Below, in pieces: positions 34,461 to 42,953 of a stretch of DNA of 64,000 bases (positions are counted from its first letter, which is position 1; every line of letters starts with the position of its first letter). The notes under the pieces were generated by a model. That model had not been told where the DNA came from and made no database searches. It was given only the letters and a program-made list of their open reading frames with translations. Source of the stretch: JBBROS01 sp965213845 (GTDB taxonomy: Bacteria; Pseudomonadota; Alphaproteobacteria; Acetobacterales; Acetobacteraceae); NCBI GenBank assembly GCA_965213845.1, contig CBDCAI010000008.1, positions 62,001 to 126,000 on the forward strand, read 5' to 3'. The translations under genes and the position numbers were made by a program.

Positions 34461-35350
34461 TGTCGGGGGCGGTGCTTCCGGCGGCGGCGATGCCGCGGGC
34501 GCAGGTTGCGCCGGGCTATTGGGGGATGGTGGGGCGGCGGCTGCGGCGGGACCCGGTGACGGTGATCTTCGCGGTGCTGGTGGTGGCGATCGTGCTGTCG
34601 GCGATGTTCGCGCCGCTGCTGGCGCCATTCGACCCGTTCAAGGAGGGGATCATCCTGCGGCTGAAGCCGTTCGGGTATCGCGGGCACCCGCTGGGGACGG
34701 ACGAGCTGGGGCGGGACGTGCTGTCGCGGATTTTGTACGGCGGGCGGACCTCGTTGCTGATGGGGGTGGTGCCGGTTGTCATCGCGGGGCTGGTCGGGGG
34801 GTCGCTCGGGATCACGGCGGGGTATGCGGGGGGCTGGGTCGCCACGCTGATCATGCGGACGATGGACGTGTTCTATGCGTTCCCTTCGGTGCTGCTGGCG
34901 GTGGCGATCTCGGGGGCGATGGGGGGCGGGATGGTGAACGGGATGCTGGCGCTGACGCTGGTGTTCATCCCGCAGGCGTGCCGGGTGGCGGAGACGGCGA
35001 CGACGCAGGTGCGAAACCTGGATTTCGTGGAGGCAGCGCGGGCGACGGGGGCCGGGCACCTGATGATCATCCGGTATCACCTGCTGGGGAACGTGCTGGC
35101 GCCGGTGCTGGTGTATGCGTCGAGCCTGGTGAGCGTGAGCATCTTGCTGGCGTCGGGGCTGTCGTTCCTGGGGCTGGGCGTGCGTCCTCCGATCCCGGAC
35201 TGGGGTCTGATGCTGTCGACGCTGCGGCAGGCGATCTATGTGCAGCCCTGGGTCTGCGCGATGCCGGGGGTGGCGATCTTCCTGACGAGCATGTGCTTCA
35301 ACCTGGTGAGCGACGGGTTGCGGTCGGCGATGGACGTTCGGCTGAAATGA
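34460..35350 (+). CDS. DppC-type ABC transporter permease
   Basis: This 296-residue permease has an N-terminal helix (VIFAVLVVAIVLSAMFAPLLAP), the periplasmic LGTDELGRDVLSR motif and coupling loop EAARATGAGHLMIIRYHLLGN. The start overlaps the DppB stop, and its own stop overlaps the next start (ATGA at 35347). The full set of transporter subunits is present in this operon, unlike the cluster at 12677-16548. Confidence 0.92.
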   Translation: MSGAVLPAAAMPRAQVAPGYWGMVGRRLRRDPVTVIFAVLVVAIVLSAMFAPLLAPFDPFKEGIILRLKPFGYRGHPLGTDELGRDVLSRILYGGRTSLLMGVVPVVIAGLVGGSLGITAGYAGGWVATLIMRTMDVFYAFPSVLLAVAISGAMGGGMVNGMLALTLVFIPQACRVAETATTQVRNLDFVEAARATGAGHLMIIRYHLLGNVLAPVLVYASSLVSVSILLASGLSFLGLGVRPPIPDWGLMLSTLRQAIYVQPWVCAMPGVAIFLTSMCFNLVSDGLRSAMDVRLK

Positions 35351-36393
35351 GCGACGGCGCCGAACGCGGGCGGGCGCCAGACGTGCGGGACCGGGGGGGA
35401 CCGGGGCAGCCGATGCTGATCGCGCGGGACCTGAAGAAACATTTCCCGATTGCGGGCGGGGGTGCGGTGCGGGCGGTGGACGGCATCTCGTTCACGGTGG
35501 GCAAGGGCGAGACGCTGGGCGTCGTGGGGGAGTCGGGCTGCGGGAAGAGCACGCTGGCCCGGCTGCTGCTGCACCTGATCCGGCCCGACGCGGGGGAGTT
35601 GGTGTTCGACGGCGATGCGGTGGGCGAGGCCGGCGGGATCGCGCTGCGGGACCTGCGGCGGCAGGCGCAGATGGTGTTCCAGGACAGCGCGAGCTCGTTG
35701 AACCCGCGGATGCCGGTGCGGGACAGCGTGGCGTTCGGGCCGCTGGTGCTGGGGCGCTCGCGGCGGCAGGCGGCGCAGGAGGCGAACGAGGCGTTGCGGC
35801 GGGTGGGGCTCGATCCCGTGCAGTTCGGGCCGCGGTATCCGCACGAGCTTTCGGGTGGGCAGAAGCAACGGGTGAATATCGCGCGGGCCTTGGCGCTGCA
35901 GCCGCGGCTGGTGATCCTGGACGAGGCGGTGAGCGCGCTCGACAAGTCGGTCGAGGCGCAGGTGCTGAACCTGCTGGCGGCGTTGAAGCGCGATTTGGGG
36001 CTGACCTACGTGTTCATCTCGCACGACCTGGCGGTGGTGCAGCATGTGAGCGACCGGGTGCTGGTGATGTACCTGGGCTGGGTGGTGGAGAGCGGGGCAG
36101 CGGACGCCGTGTTCTCCCGCCCGCAGCACCCGTATACGCGGGCGTTGCTGGCGTCGCGGCTGAGCATGGACCCGGACCACCGGGTGGAGCAGGCGCCGAT
36201 CACGGGAGACCCCCCCTCCCCTGCCAACCCGCCGAGCGGGTGCCGGTTCCGGACGCGGTGCCCGCATGTGGAGGCGGTGTGCGGGGAGGTGATCCCGGTG
36301 CCGCCGAGTTGGGAGGGGCACCAGGCGGCGTGCCACATGCTGCATGCCGGGTCCGGCCATTCGGCGGCGCCTGCTTTGCAGGACGCGGCGTGA
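35347..36393 (+). CDS. OppF/DppF-type ABC transporter ATPase
   Basis: This 348-residue ATPase has Walker A GESGCGKS, signature LSGGQKQR and Walker B LVILDEAVSALD, where the usual Pro of DEP is Ala. The C-terminal oligopeptide-transporter extension has the iron-sulphur type cysteine cluster (PSGCRFRTRCPHVEAVC...C). The first 25 residues before the ATPase core are variable. It energises import with the following ATPase as a heterodimer. Confidence 0.92.
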   Translation: MSDGAERGRAPDVRDRGGPGQPMLIARDLKKHFPIAGGGAVRAVDGISFTVGKGETLGVVGESGCGKSTLARLLLHLIRPDAGELVFDGDAVGEAGGIALRDLRRQAQMVFQDSASSLNPRMPVRDSVAFGPLVLGRSRRQAAQEANEALRRVGLDPVQFGPRYPHELSGGQKQRVNIARALALQPRLVILDEAVSALDKSVEAQVLNLLAALKRDLGLTYVFISHDLAVVQHVSDRVLVMYLGWVVESGAADAVFSRPQHPYTRALLASRLSMDPDHRVEQAPITGDPPSPANPPSGCRFRTRCPHVEAVCGEVIPVPPSWEGHQAACHMLHAGSGHSAAPALQDAA

Positions 36394-37370
36394 TGACGGG
36401 CGGCACGCCGCTGGCGGAGCTTTCGGACCTGCGGGTGCGCTTCGGGGTGGGGCGGGACCAGGTGGAGGCGGTGCGGGGCGTGAGCCTGCAGGTGATGCCG
36501 GGCGAGGTGCTGTGCCTGCTGGGGGAGAGCGGGTCGGGCAAGAGCGTGTCGCTGCGGGCGTTGATGCGGCTGCTGCCGCCGCAGACCCGAGTGTCGGGCG
36601 GGCTTCGCGTGGAAGGGCGCGAGGTGATGGGGCTGAACGGGAAGGAGCTGCGGGCGCTGCGGGGCGGTGCGGCGGCGATGGTGTTCCAGGAGCCGATGAC
36701 CGCGTTGGACCCGGTGTACACGATCGGGCAGCAGATCACCGAGAGCGTGACCCGGCATCTGGGGCTGTCGCGCGGTGCGGCCCGAGCGCGGGCGTTGGAG
36801 GTGCTGGACCTGGTGCGGGTGCCGGATGCGGCGCGGCGGCTCGATGCGTATCCGCATGAGTTGAGCGGTGGGCTGCGGCAACGGGTGGTGATCGCGATGG
36901 CGCTGGCGTGCCGGCCGCGGCTGCTGCTGGCCGACGAGCCGACGACGGCGCTGGATGCGACGGTGCAGATCCAGATCCTGGTGCTGCTGCGGGGGCTGCA
37001 GCGGGAGCTGGGGATGGGCATGGTAATCGTGACGCACGATCTGGGGGTGGCGGCGGAGGTCGCGGATCGGGTGGCGGTGATGTATGCCGGGCAGATCGTG
37101 GAGCAGGGCCCGGTCCGGGATGTGCTGCGGCGGCCGACGCATCCCTACACGCAGGGGCTGCTGGCCTCGGTGATCCGGGAGGGCGGATCGGAGATCATGG
37201 CGATCCCGGGGTCGCCGCCCGACCTGCGGCAGCCGCCGCCGGGGTGCGCGTTCGCGCCGCGCTGTCCGCTGGTGGTCGAGGCGTGCCATGCTGGCATCCC
37301 GGAGGAGCGGCTGGTGGCGCCGGGGCGGACGGTGCGGTGCATCCGGGCGGGCGAGCGGCTGGCGGCATAG
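36393..37370 (+). CDS. OppD/DppD-type ABC transporter ATPase
   Basis: This 325-residue ATPase has Walker A GESGSGKS, Q-loop VFQEPMTALDP, signature LSGGLRQR and Walker B LLLADEPTTALD, with the C-terminal cysteine cluster (PPGCAFAPRCPLVVEAC...C). The ATG shares a base with the preceding stop. After its stop there are 19 bases to the isochorismatase-fold gene, so transporter and hydrolases form a single operon. Confidence 0.92.
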   Translation: MTGGTPLAELSDLRVRFGVGRDQVEAVRGVSLQVMPGEVLCLLGESGSGKSVSLRALMRLLPPQTRVSGGLRVEGREVMGLNGKELRALRGGAAAMVFQEPMTALDPVYTIGQQITESVTRHLGLSRGAARARALEVLDLVRVPDAARRLDAYPHELSGGLRQRVVIAMALACRPRLLLADEPTTALDATVQIQILVLLRGLQRELGMGMVIVTHDLGVAAEVADRVAVMYAGQIVEQGPVRDVLRRPTHPYTQGLLASVIREGGSEIMAIPGSPPDLRQPPPGCAFAPRCPLVVEACHAGIPEERLVAPGRTVRCIRAGERLAA

Positions 37371-37389
37371 GCGGTTTGGGAGAATCGGG

Positions 37390-38106
37390 ATGGACGAGTT
37401 CGGAGAGATGGCGGGCGTTCGGATGCCCGGCTGGGCGATCGAGCGGGCGATGGGGCGGCGGGGGACGGCGCATCCGTTCGCCGATCTGACGGCGCAGGCG
37501 ACGGCGCTGGTGGTGATCGACATGCAGGTCGGCTACCTGCACGAGCGCGGCGGCTACATGGCGTGTGCCGCGGCGCGGGAGGCGGTGCCGGCGATCAACC
37601 TGCTTGCGGGGGCATTGCGCGACACCGGGGGGCTGGTGGCGTGGGTGCAGAACACGCATGACGAGAGCTGCCTGCGGGACTGGACGGTGCAGCAGCGGAT
37701 GAACTCGGCAGAGGGCAATGCGCGGCGGAACGCGGCGATGACGGAGGGCGCTGTGGGGCACGGGCTGTGGCCGGAGATGGACGTGCGGCCGGGGGATGAG
37801 ACGGTGCTGAAACGGCGGTACAGCGCCTTCATCCCGGGGACGTGCGACCTGGCGCCGCTGCTGCGGTCGCGCGGGGTCGACACGGTGCTGATCGTGGGGA
37901 CGCTGACGAACGTGTGCTGCGACAGTTCGGCGCGCGACGCGATGATGCTGGACTTCCGGACGGTGATGGTGAGCGACGGGTGCGCCACCACGAGTGCGGA
38001 GGAACACGACGCGGCGCTGGCAGCATTCTACGCGACGTTCGGGGACGTGATGGACACGGCGCACCTGGTGGCGGGGCTGCGGCAGCGGCAGGCGCGCGCG
38101 GCATGA
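37390..38106 (+). CDS. Isochorismatase-fold cysteine hydrolase
   Basis: This 238-residue protein has the isochorismatase-like triad: Asp44 in VVIDMQ, Lys141 in VLKRRYSAF and Cys176 in TLTNVCCDSSARDA, with the cis-peptide segment before the cysteine. Family members with a cysteine hydrolyse amides or ureides (nicotinamidase, N-carbamoylsarcosine amidase, ureidoacrylate amidase RutB, biuret hydrolase). It cannot be assigned to one of these; the TNVCC motif is closest to RutB-like or carbamoylsarcosine-like enzymes. Its place between transporter and asparaginase-like genes implies a cytoplasmic step on the imported compound. Confidence 0.88.
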   Translation: MDEFGEMAGVRMPGWAIERAMGRRGTAHPFADLTAQATALVVIDMQVGYLHERGGYMACAAAREAVPAINLLAGALRDTGGLVAWVQNTHDESCLRDWTVQQRMNSAEGNARRNAAMTEGAVGHGLWPEMDVRPGDETVLKRRYSAFIPGTCDLAPLLRSRGVDTVLIVGTLTNVCCDSSARDAMMLDFRTVMVSDGCATTSAEEHDAALAAFYATFGDVMDTAHLVAGLRQRQARAA

Positions 38107-39122
38107 GTGGCGGCGGGAGCGGGGGCAGTCGGCCGAAGGTCGCTTTCATCGGGACGGGGGGGACGATCGCGTCGTTGGGGTCGGGGCCGCTCGACGTGCA
38201 GGATTACGGGCGGGCGAACAACCGGATGCACGCCGAAGAGATCGTGGCGATGGTGCCGGTGCTGGCGGACGTCGCCGAGGTCATCCCGGTGCGGTACGAC
38301 AACATCGTGAGCCCCGCCATCGGGTTTGCGGACTGGCGGGGGCTGGTGCTGGCGTGCGACGCGGCGGTGGCGGCGCACCCCGACCTGGTGGGGATCGTGA
38401 TCGGGCACGGGACGGCGAGCCTGGAGGAGACGGCGTATGCGCTGAACCTGACGGTGAAGGTGAGCGTGCCGGTGGTGCTGGTGGGGTCGCAGCGGCCGTC
38501 GAGCGGGCTGAGCACGGACGCGTTCATGAACCTGGTGAGCGCGGTGCGGACGGCGGCCAGCCCGGCGGCGCGCGGCATGGGCGTGCTGGTGTGCCTGAAC
38601 GAGGAGATCCAGGCGGCACGCGAGGTGACGAAGACGAGCACGCTGCGGATGCAGACGTTCCGGACGCCGGATTTCGGGGTTCTGGGGCATGCGGATGCGG
38701 ACCGGATCGCGTTCTACCGTGCGCCGGTGCGGCGACGGGCGCCGGACACTGCGTTCGACATCCGGGGGCTGGACGCCCTGCCCCGGGTCGATGTGGCGTA
38801 TGCGTATGCCGGGTCGGACGGGGTGGCGGTGCGGGCGTTCGTGGCGGCGGGGGCGCGGGGAATCGTTTCGGCGGGGTTCGCGCCGAGCTTCCCGACGCCG
38901 GCCGACACGGAGGCTTTGGCGGAGGCGGCCAAGGCCGGGGTGGTGGTGGTGCTGTCGACGCGGGCGGGCAGCGGGCGGGTGTTCCCGGGGCAGAAGATGC
39001 GGGACCAGGGGTTTCTGTCGGCCGACAACCTGAACCCGCAGAAGGCGCGCATCCTGCTGGCAATGGCGCTGACGGTGACGGACGACAAGGCGGCGATCGC
39101 CACGATGTTCGAGACGTATTGA
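38103..39122 (+). CDS. Asparaginase-family protein lacking the canonical active-site Asp
   Basis: This 339-residue protein has the asparaginase I/II fold: GTGGTIA with Thr21 as the first nucleophile, and Lys177 in EVTKTST. The second motif reads HGTAS (Thr104, Ala105) where type I/II asparaginases have HGTD-T; the Asp that holds the substrate amino group is Ala. That makes a free alpha-amino substrate such as asparagine less likely and an N-substituted or non-amino-acid amide more likely (inference). No signal peptide is seen, so it is cytoplasmic. The ATG overlaps the upstream stop and its stop overlaps the AtzG-like start. Confidence 0.87.
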   Translation: MSGGGSGGSRPKVAFIGTGGTIASLGSGPLDVQDYGRANNRMHAEEIVAMVPVLADVAEVIPVRYDNIVSPAIGFADWRGLVLACDAAVAAHPDLVGIVIGHGTASLEETAYALNLTVKVSVPVVLVGSQRPSSGLSTDAFMNLVSAVRTAASPAARGMGVLVCLNEEIQAAREVTKTSTLRMQTFRTPDFGVLGHADADRIAFYRAPVRRRAPDTAFDIRGLDALPRVDVAYAYAGSDGVAVRAFVAAGARGIVSAGFAPSFPTPADTEALAEAAKAGVVVVLSTRAGSGRVFPGQKMRDQGFLSADNLNPQKARILLAMALTVTDDKAAIATMFETY

Positions 39123-39328
39123 TGAGCGGGCACAGCGACGGGTTCCTGGCGGCGACGGAGGCCTATGTGGCGGCTTGGCACGGGATACAGGCGCCGAACG
39201 AGGCGGGGCGACGGCTGGCGGTGGAGCTGATGGCGACGATCCGGGCGTTCGAGGCGCAGCGGGGACGGCTGCGGTTCGAGGACGAGCCGAGCAGCTTCGA
39301 GGCGGCGCTGCAGGCGACGAAGGAATGA
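39122..39328 (+). CDS. AtzG-like small protein (DUF4089)
   Basis: This 68-residue acidic helical protein matches the AtzG-like family, small partners of AtzE-type amidases in which the two subunits form a complex needed for amidase stability and activity. The start shares a base with the asparaginase-like stop (TGATG) and the stop overlaps the amidase ATG at 39325. Immediate coupling to an amidase gene is the hallmark of this pair. Being so short, its identity rests on family pattern and context. Confidence 0.8.
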   Translation: MSGHSDGFLAATEAYVAAWHGIQAPNEAGRRLAVELMATIRAFEAQRGRLRFEDEPSSFEAALQATKE

Positions 39329-40737
39329 CGCCGAACCATCTGAGCCTTGTGGACGCGGCCGAGGCGGTGGCGACGCGGCAGGTGACGGCGGTGGCGCTGC
39401 TGGAGAGCTGCCTGGCGGCGATCGATGCGCATGAGGCGGTGGTGAACGCGACGATCTGGGTGGATCGGGACGGCGCGATGGCGGCGGCGGAGGCGGCGGA
39501 CCGGGCGGTGGCGGACGGTATGCCGCTGGGGCGGCTGCATGGGGTGCCGTTGGCGCACAAGGACATGTACTACCAGGCGGGGCGGGTGAGCACGTGCGGG
39601 TCGTCGATCCGTGGGGAGTGGGTGGCGGACCGGACGGCGACGGTGCTGGACCGGCTGCATGCGGCGGGGTCGATCACGTTCGCCGGGTTGAACATGGCGG
39701 AGTTCGCGCAGAACCCGACGGGGCACAACCGGCATCATGGGGATTGCCACAACCCGTGGAACCCGCCGTACATCACGGGCGGGTCTTCCAGCGGGTCGGG
39801 GGCTGCGGTGGCGGCGCGGTTCGCGTTCGGGGCGCTGGGTTCGGACACCGGGGGGTCGGTGCGGCTGCCGGCCTCGGCGTGCGGGGTGACGGGGTTGAAG
39901 CCGACGCAGACGCGGGTGAGCCGGGCTGGGGTGATGCCGTTGAGCTTCTCGGCGGACAACGTGGGGCCGCTGGTGCGGTCGGCGCGGGACTGCGCGGTGC
40001 TGATGGGGGTGATCGCGGGGCACGACCCGCTGGACCCGACGTCGTCGCATGAGGCGGTGCCGGATTACGAGGCGGGGCTGACGGGCGATGTGCGGGGGCT
40101 GCGGGTCGGGCTGGTGACGAATGCCGGGCTGTGCGGGACAGACGCGCCGGTGGTGGCAGCGGTGGCCGAGGCGGCGCGGGTTCTGGCGGAGCGTGGGGCG
40201 GTGGTGACGCCGATCGCGTTGCCGGAGATGGAGGCGGTCGCGGCGTATTCGGGGATCGTGTCGCGGTGCGAGGCGGCGGCGATCCATGCGCGGTGGATGC
40301 GGGACCGGCCGGAGGATTACGCGGTGCATCTGAGCGCGCGGCTGTATGCGGGGTATGCGATCCCGGCGGTGTATTATGTGGAGGCGCTTTCGGCGCGGGG
40401 GCCGCTGTTGCGGTCGTTCGTGGATGGGGTGTTCGGGGAGCTGGACGTGATTGTTCTGCCGACGATCCCGACGGTGTTGCCGACGCTGGAGTCGACCGAC
40501 ATCGACCATGGCCCGGCGGGGACGGAGACGCGGTTCATGGCGGTTTCTTCGAGCACGCGGCCGTTCAACTATCTTGGGTTGCCGGCGATCAGCGTGCCGT
40601 GCGGGTTCGACCCGGCGGGGTGCCCGGTGGGGCTGCAGATCGTGGGCCGTCCGTTTGCAGAGGGGCGGCTGATGGCGGTGGCGGACGCTTATCAGCGGGA
40701 TACGGACTGGCACGCCCGGGTGCCTTTGCTGGGCTGA
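39325..40737 (+). CDS. Amidase (AtzE-type partner of the AtzG-like subunit)
   Basis: This 470-residue amidase signature enzyme has Lys79 in PLAHKDMYY, cis-Ser154 in GGSSSG and nucleophile Ser178 in GSDTGGSVRLP. AtzE, the best-studied AtzG-associated amidase, hydrolyses 1-carboxybiuret in cyanuric acid degradation; sequence similarity here is to amidases in general, so that substrate is not claimed. It is the last gene of the nine-gene operon and, with the isochorismatase-fold and asparaginase-like proteins, gives three successive C-N hydrolases. A palindromic repeat lies 56 bp downstream. Confidence 0.87.
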   Translation: MTPNHLSLVDAAEAVATRQVTAVALLESCLAAIDAHEAVVNATIWVDRDGAMAAAEAADRAVADGMPLGRLHGVPLAHKDMYYQAGRVSTCGSSIRGEWVADRTATVLDRLHAAGSITFAGLNMAEFAQNPTGHNRHHGDCHNPWNPPYITGGSSSGSGAAVAARFAFGALGSDTGGSVRLPASACGVTGLKPTQTRVSRAGVMPLSFSADNVGPLVRSARDCAVLMGVIAGHDPLDPTSSHEAVPDYEAGLTGDVRGLRVGLVTNAGLCGTDAPVVAAVAEAARVLAERGAVVTPIALPEMEAVAAYSGIVSRCEAAAIHARWMRDRPEDYAVHLSARLYAGYAIPAVYYVEALSARGPLLRSFVDGVFGELDVIVLPTIPTVLPTLESTDIDHGPAGTETRFMAVSSSTRPFNYLGLPAISVPCGFDPAGCPVGLQIVGRPFAEGRLMAVADAYQRDTDWHARVPLLG

Positions 40738-40792
40738 GGGTTGGGGCTGAGCCGCGGGCTGCGCTCTCGGGTGTTCGTGCTCATCCCCATTG

Positions 40793-40830
40793 GACCGCGT
40801 GGATACCCGGGACAAGCTCGGGCATGACGA
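40793..40830. repeat. dispersed palindromic repeat, copy 3
   Basis: The pattern is CCGCGTGGATACCCGGG-ACAAG-CTCGGGCATGACG, an imperfect inverted repeat of the family seen at 3542, 17151 and 56713. It lies between the convergent amidase and chemoreceptor genes and may serve as a transcript-end hairpin for both. An AT-rich stretch (40831-40847) follows, which would help termination on the + strand. Confidence 0.65.
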
Positions 40831-40852
40831 TTTTGCTATATTATTGAACGGA

Positions 40853-42889
40853 TTAGGCGGCAAGGCGGACTTCGGTGACGAAGCGGTCGACTTCTCCGGT
40901 GAGGCGTTTGGCTTGGCGGGAGAGGTCTCCGGCGGCGGCGAGGACTTGTTCGGCGGCGGCTCCGGTGGAGTTGGCGGCGGTGCTGACGCCGGTGATGTGG
41001 GCGGTGACGTCCTGGGTGTTGGTGGCGGTTTGTTGGACGTTGCGGGCGATCTCGGCGGTTGCGGCGCCTTGCTGCTCGACGGCGGAGGCGATGGAGGTTG
41101 CGATGCCGCTGACTTCCTCGATGGTGGCGGCGATGCCGCCGATGGCCTCGACGGCCTCGCGGGTGGCGGCCTGGATCTGGTTGATCTGGCCGGCGATCTC
41201 CTCCGTGGCGCGGGCGGTCTGGCTGGCGAGGCCTTTGACTTCGCCGGCGACGACGGCGAAGCCTTTGCCGGCGTCGCCGGCGCGGGCGGCCTCGATGGTG
41301 GCGTTGAGGGCGAGGAGGTTGGTCTGGCCGGCGATGCCGTTGATGAGGCCGACGACGTGACCGATGCGTTGGGCGCTTTCGGCGAGGGCTCGGACGATTT
41401 CGTCGGTGCGGCGTGCCTCCTCGACGGCCTTGCTCGACATGCGGGCGGACTGGGCAACCTGGCGGGTGATCTCGCCGATGGAGGCGGCGAGCTGTTCGGA
41501 GGCGGCGGCGACGGTCTGGACGCCGGCGCTTGCCGCCTGGGCGGCCTGGGCGACGGCGCCGGCCTGGCCGTTCGTCTGCTCGGCGGTGGCGGTCATGGAG
41601 CGGGCGGTGCCTTCGAGTTCCTGGGAGGAGGAGGAGAGTTCGCCGACGACGCCGCCGACCTGGGATTCGAAGCCGAGCACGAGGGAGGAGAGGCGGGCCG
41701 CCCGCGTTTCGTTGGCGGCCCGCTGGGTGTCCTGCGAGGCGGCCAGGTCGTCGGCCTGGATGCCCTGGCGGCGGAACACCTCGACGGCGCGGGCCATGTC
41801 TCCGACCTCGTCCTTGTTGGCCTGGGCGGGGATGGGTGTCGTCTTGTCGCCGGCGGCGAGCCTCGTCATGGCGAGGGTCATGGCGGTGACGGGGCGGACG
41901 ATGCTGCGGCCGATCAGGAGGGCGATGGCGGTGCCGCAGACGAGGAGGAGGCCGGCCAGAATGGATTGCTGCACGGTGGACCGGGCCGCGATGGCGCGGG
42001 CTTCGGCGGCGCCGGCGTCGAACTGGGCCTTGAGCGGCTCCTCGATCGCGCGGAGGGCCTGCTGCATGACGATGATCTGCGGCAGCAGCTCCTTGTCATA
42101 GGCTGTTGCGCCGTCGATGGCGGCCTCGGCGTAGGAGACGAAGGCGTGCATGTAGAGGCCGAGGGCGGCGCCGACGGGGACGATCAGCGCCTTCACGTCG
42201 GGCGAGGCGACGGCGTCGAGGGCGGCGATGGAGGCGAAGGCCTGGGCTGCGTTGGACTTGAATGTCGCGAGTCCGTTCGTGTCCTGGCTCGCGATGAAGC
42301 GCCAACTCGCGACACGGAGCAGCATGATGGCGGTCTGGACGCGCGAGGCCACGACCGCGACGTTGGTGGTCAAGGTGGCGGTGGTGAGGGGGGTATTCTC
42401 CGCCGTGCGCCGGGCGTGATCCAGCAGGCGGTCGGTTGCGGCCGTGAGGCCGTCGCCCCCGGTCAAGATGCGGCTTTTCGCTTCACCGGCGGTTTCGGAC
42501 AGGGTGGTGAAGCGGGTCAGGACTGCGGCATGGAAGCCGAGGCTTGCCCGGATCTGCTGCAGCGCGTCCCGCTCAGTGGGGTGGGTGGCGGAGCCGGACA
42601 GGTCGTCCAGCAAGGCCGCGACCTTCGATTCGGCCTCGATGGTGTCCTTCTTGGCGCTGGAATCGTTGTCCAGGCGGTAGCGGAGTTCAGCCCGCCGCAC
42701 GATCTCGAGCGTGTGGGAGGCTTCCATCGCCAGGCGCATGCGCCCCGCCATGGCGTCCATGCGGCTGACCTCGGCGCCCACGCGGGCGAACTGCCAGGTG
42801 CCGGTCAGGGCCACCGACAACCCCAACAGGACCAGGATGGCGAAGCCTGCCGAGATGCGGGTGCGCAGGCGCAGGTTGGAAAGCCGCAT
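40853..42889 (-). CDS. Methyl-accepting chemotaxis protein
   Basis: This 678-residue transducer has TM1 at about 13-31, a helical periplasmic sensor of roughly 275 residues resembling the helical-bimodular type, TM2 at about 309-327, a HAMP domain to about 380 and a C-terminal signalling domain with hairpin tip INGIAGQTNLLALNATIEAARAG. The ligand may be an organic acid or amine, by family. No cheA/cheW genes are nearby. It lies 64 bp downstream of nadK on the same strand. The C-terminus lacks the CheR/CheB pentapeptide. Confidence 0.93.
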   Translation of the reverse strand: MRLSNLRLRTRISAGFAILVLLGLSVALTGTWQFARVGAEVSRMDAMAGRMRLAMEASHTLEIVRRAELRYRLDNDSSAKKDTIEAESKVAALLDDLSGSATHPTERDALQQIRASLGFHAAVLTRFTTLSETAGEAKSRILTGGDGLTAATDRLLDHARRTAENTPLTTATLTTNVAVVASRVQTAIMLLRVASWRFIASQDTNGLATFKSNAAQAFASIAALDAVASPDVKALIVPVGAALGLYMHAFVSYAEAAIDGATAYDKELLPQIIVMQQALRAIEEPLKAQFDAGAAEARAIAARSTVQQSILAGLLLVCGTAIALLIGRSIVRPVTAMTLAMTRLAAGDKTTPIPAQANKDEVGDMARAVEVFRRQGIQADDLAASQDTQRAANETRAARLSSLVLGFESQVGGVVGELSSSSQELEGTARSMTATAEQTNGQAGAVAQAAQAASAGVQTVAAASEQLAASIGEITRQVAQSARMSSKAVEEARRTDEIVRALAESAQRIGHVVGLINGIAGQTNLLALNATIEAARAGDAGKGFAVVAGEVKGLASQTARATEEIAGQINQIQAATREAVEAIGGIAATIEEVSGIATSIASAVEQQGAATAEIARNVQQTATNTQDVTAHITGVSTAANSTGAAAEQVLAAAGDLSRQAKRLTGEVDRFVTEVRLAA

Positions 42890-42953
42890 GAGATCATCCT
42901 GTGGGAAGGCGCCAGGATGGTGGAGACGGGTGAAGAAAGGATTGCCGAGAGTG

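Noticed and set aside
39325..40737. Calling the amidase GatA (Glu-tRNA(Gln) amidotransferase subunit A)
   Set aside because: No gatB or gatC is nearby, and it is paired with an AtzG-like subunit in a transporter operon.
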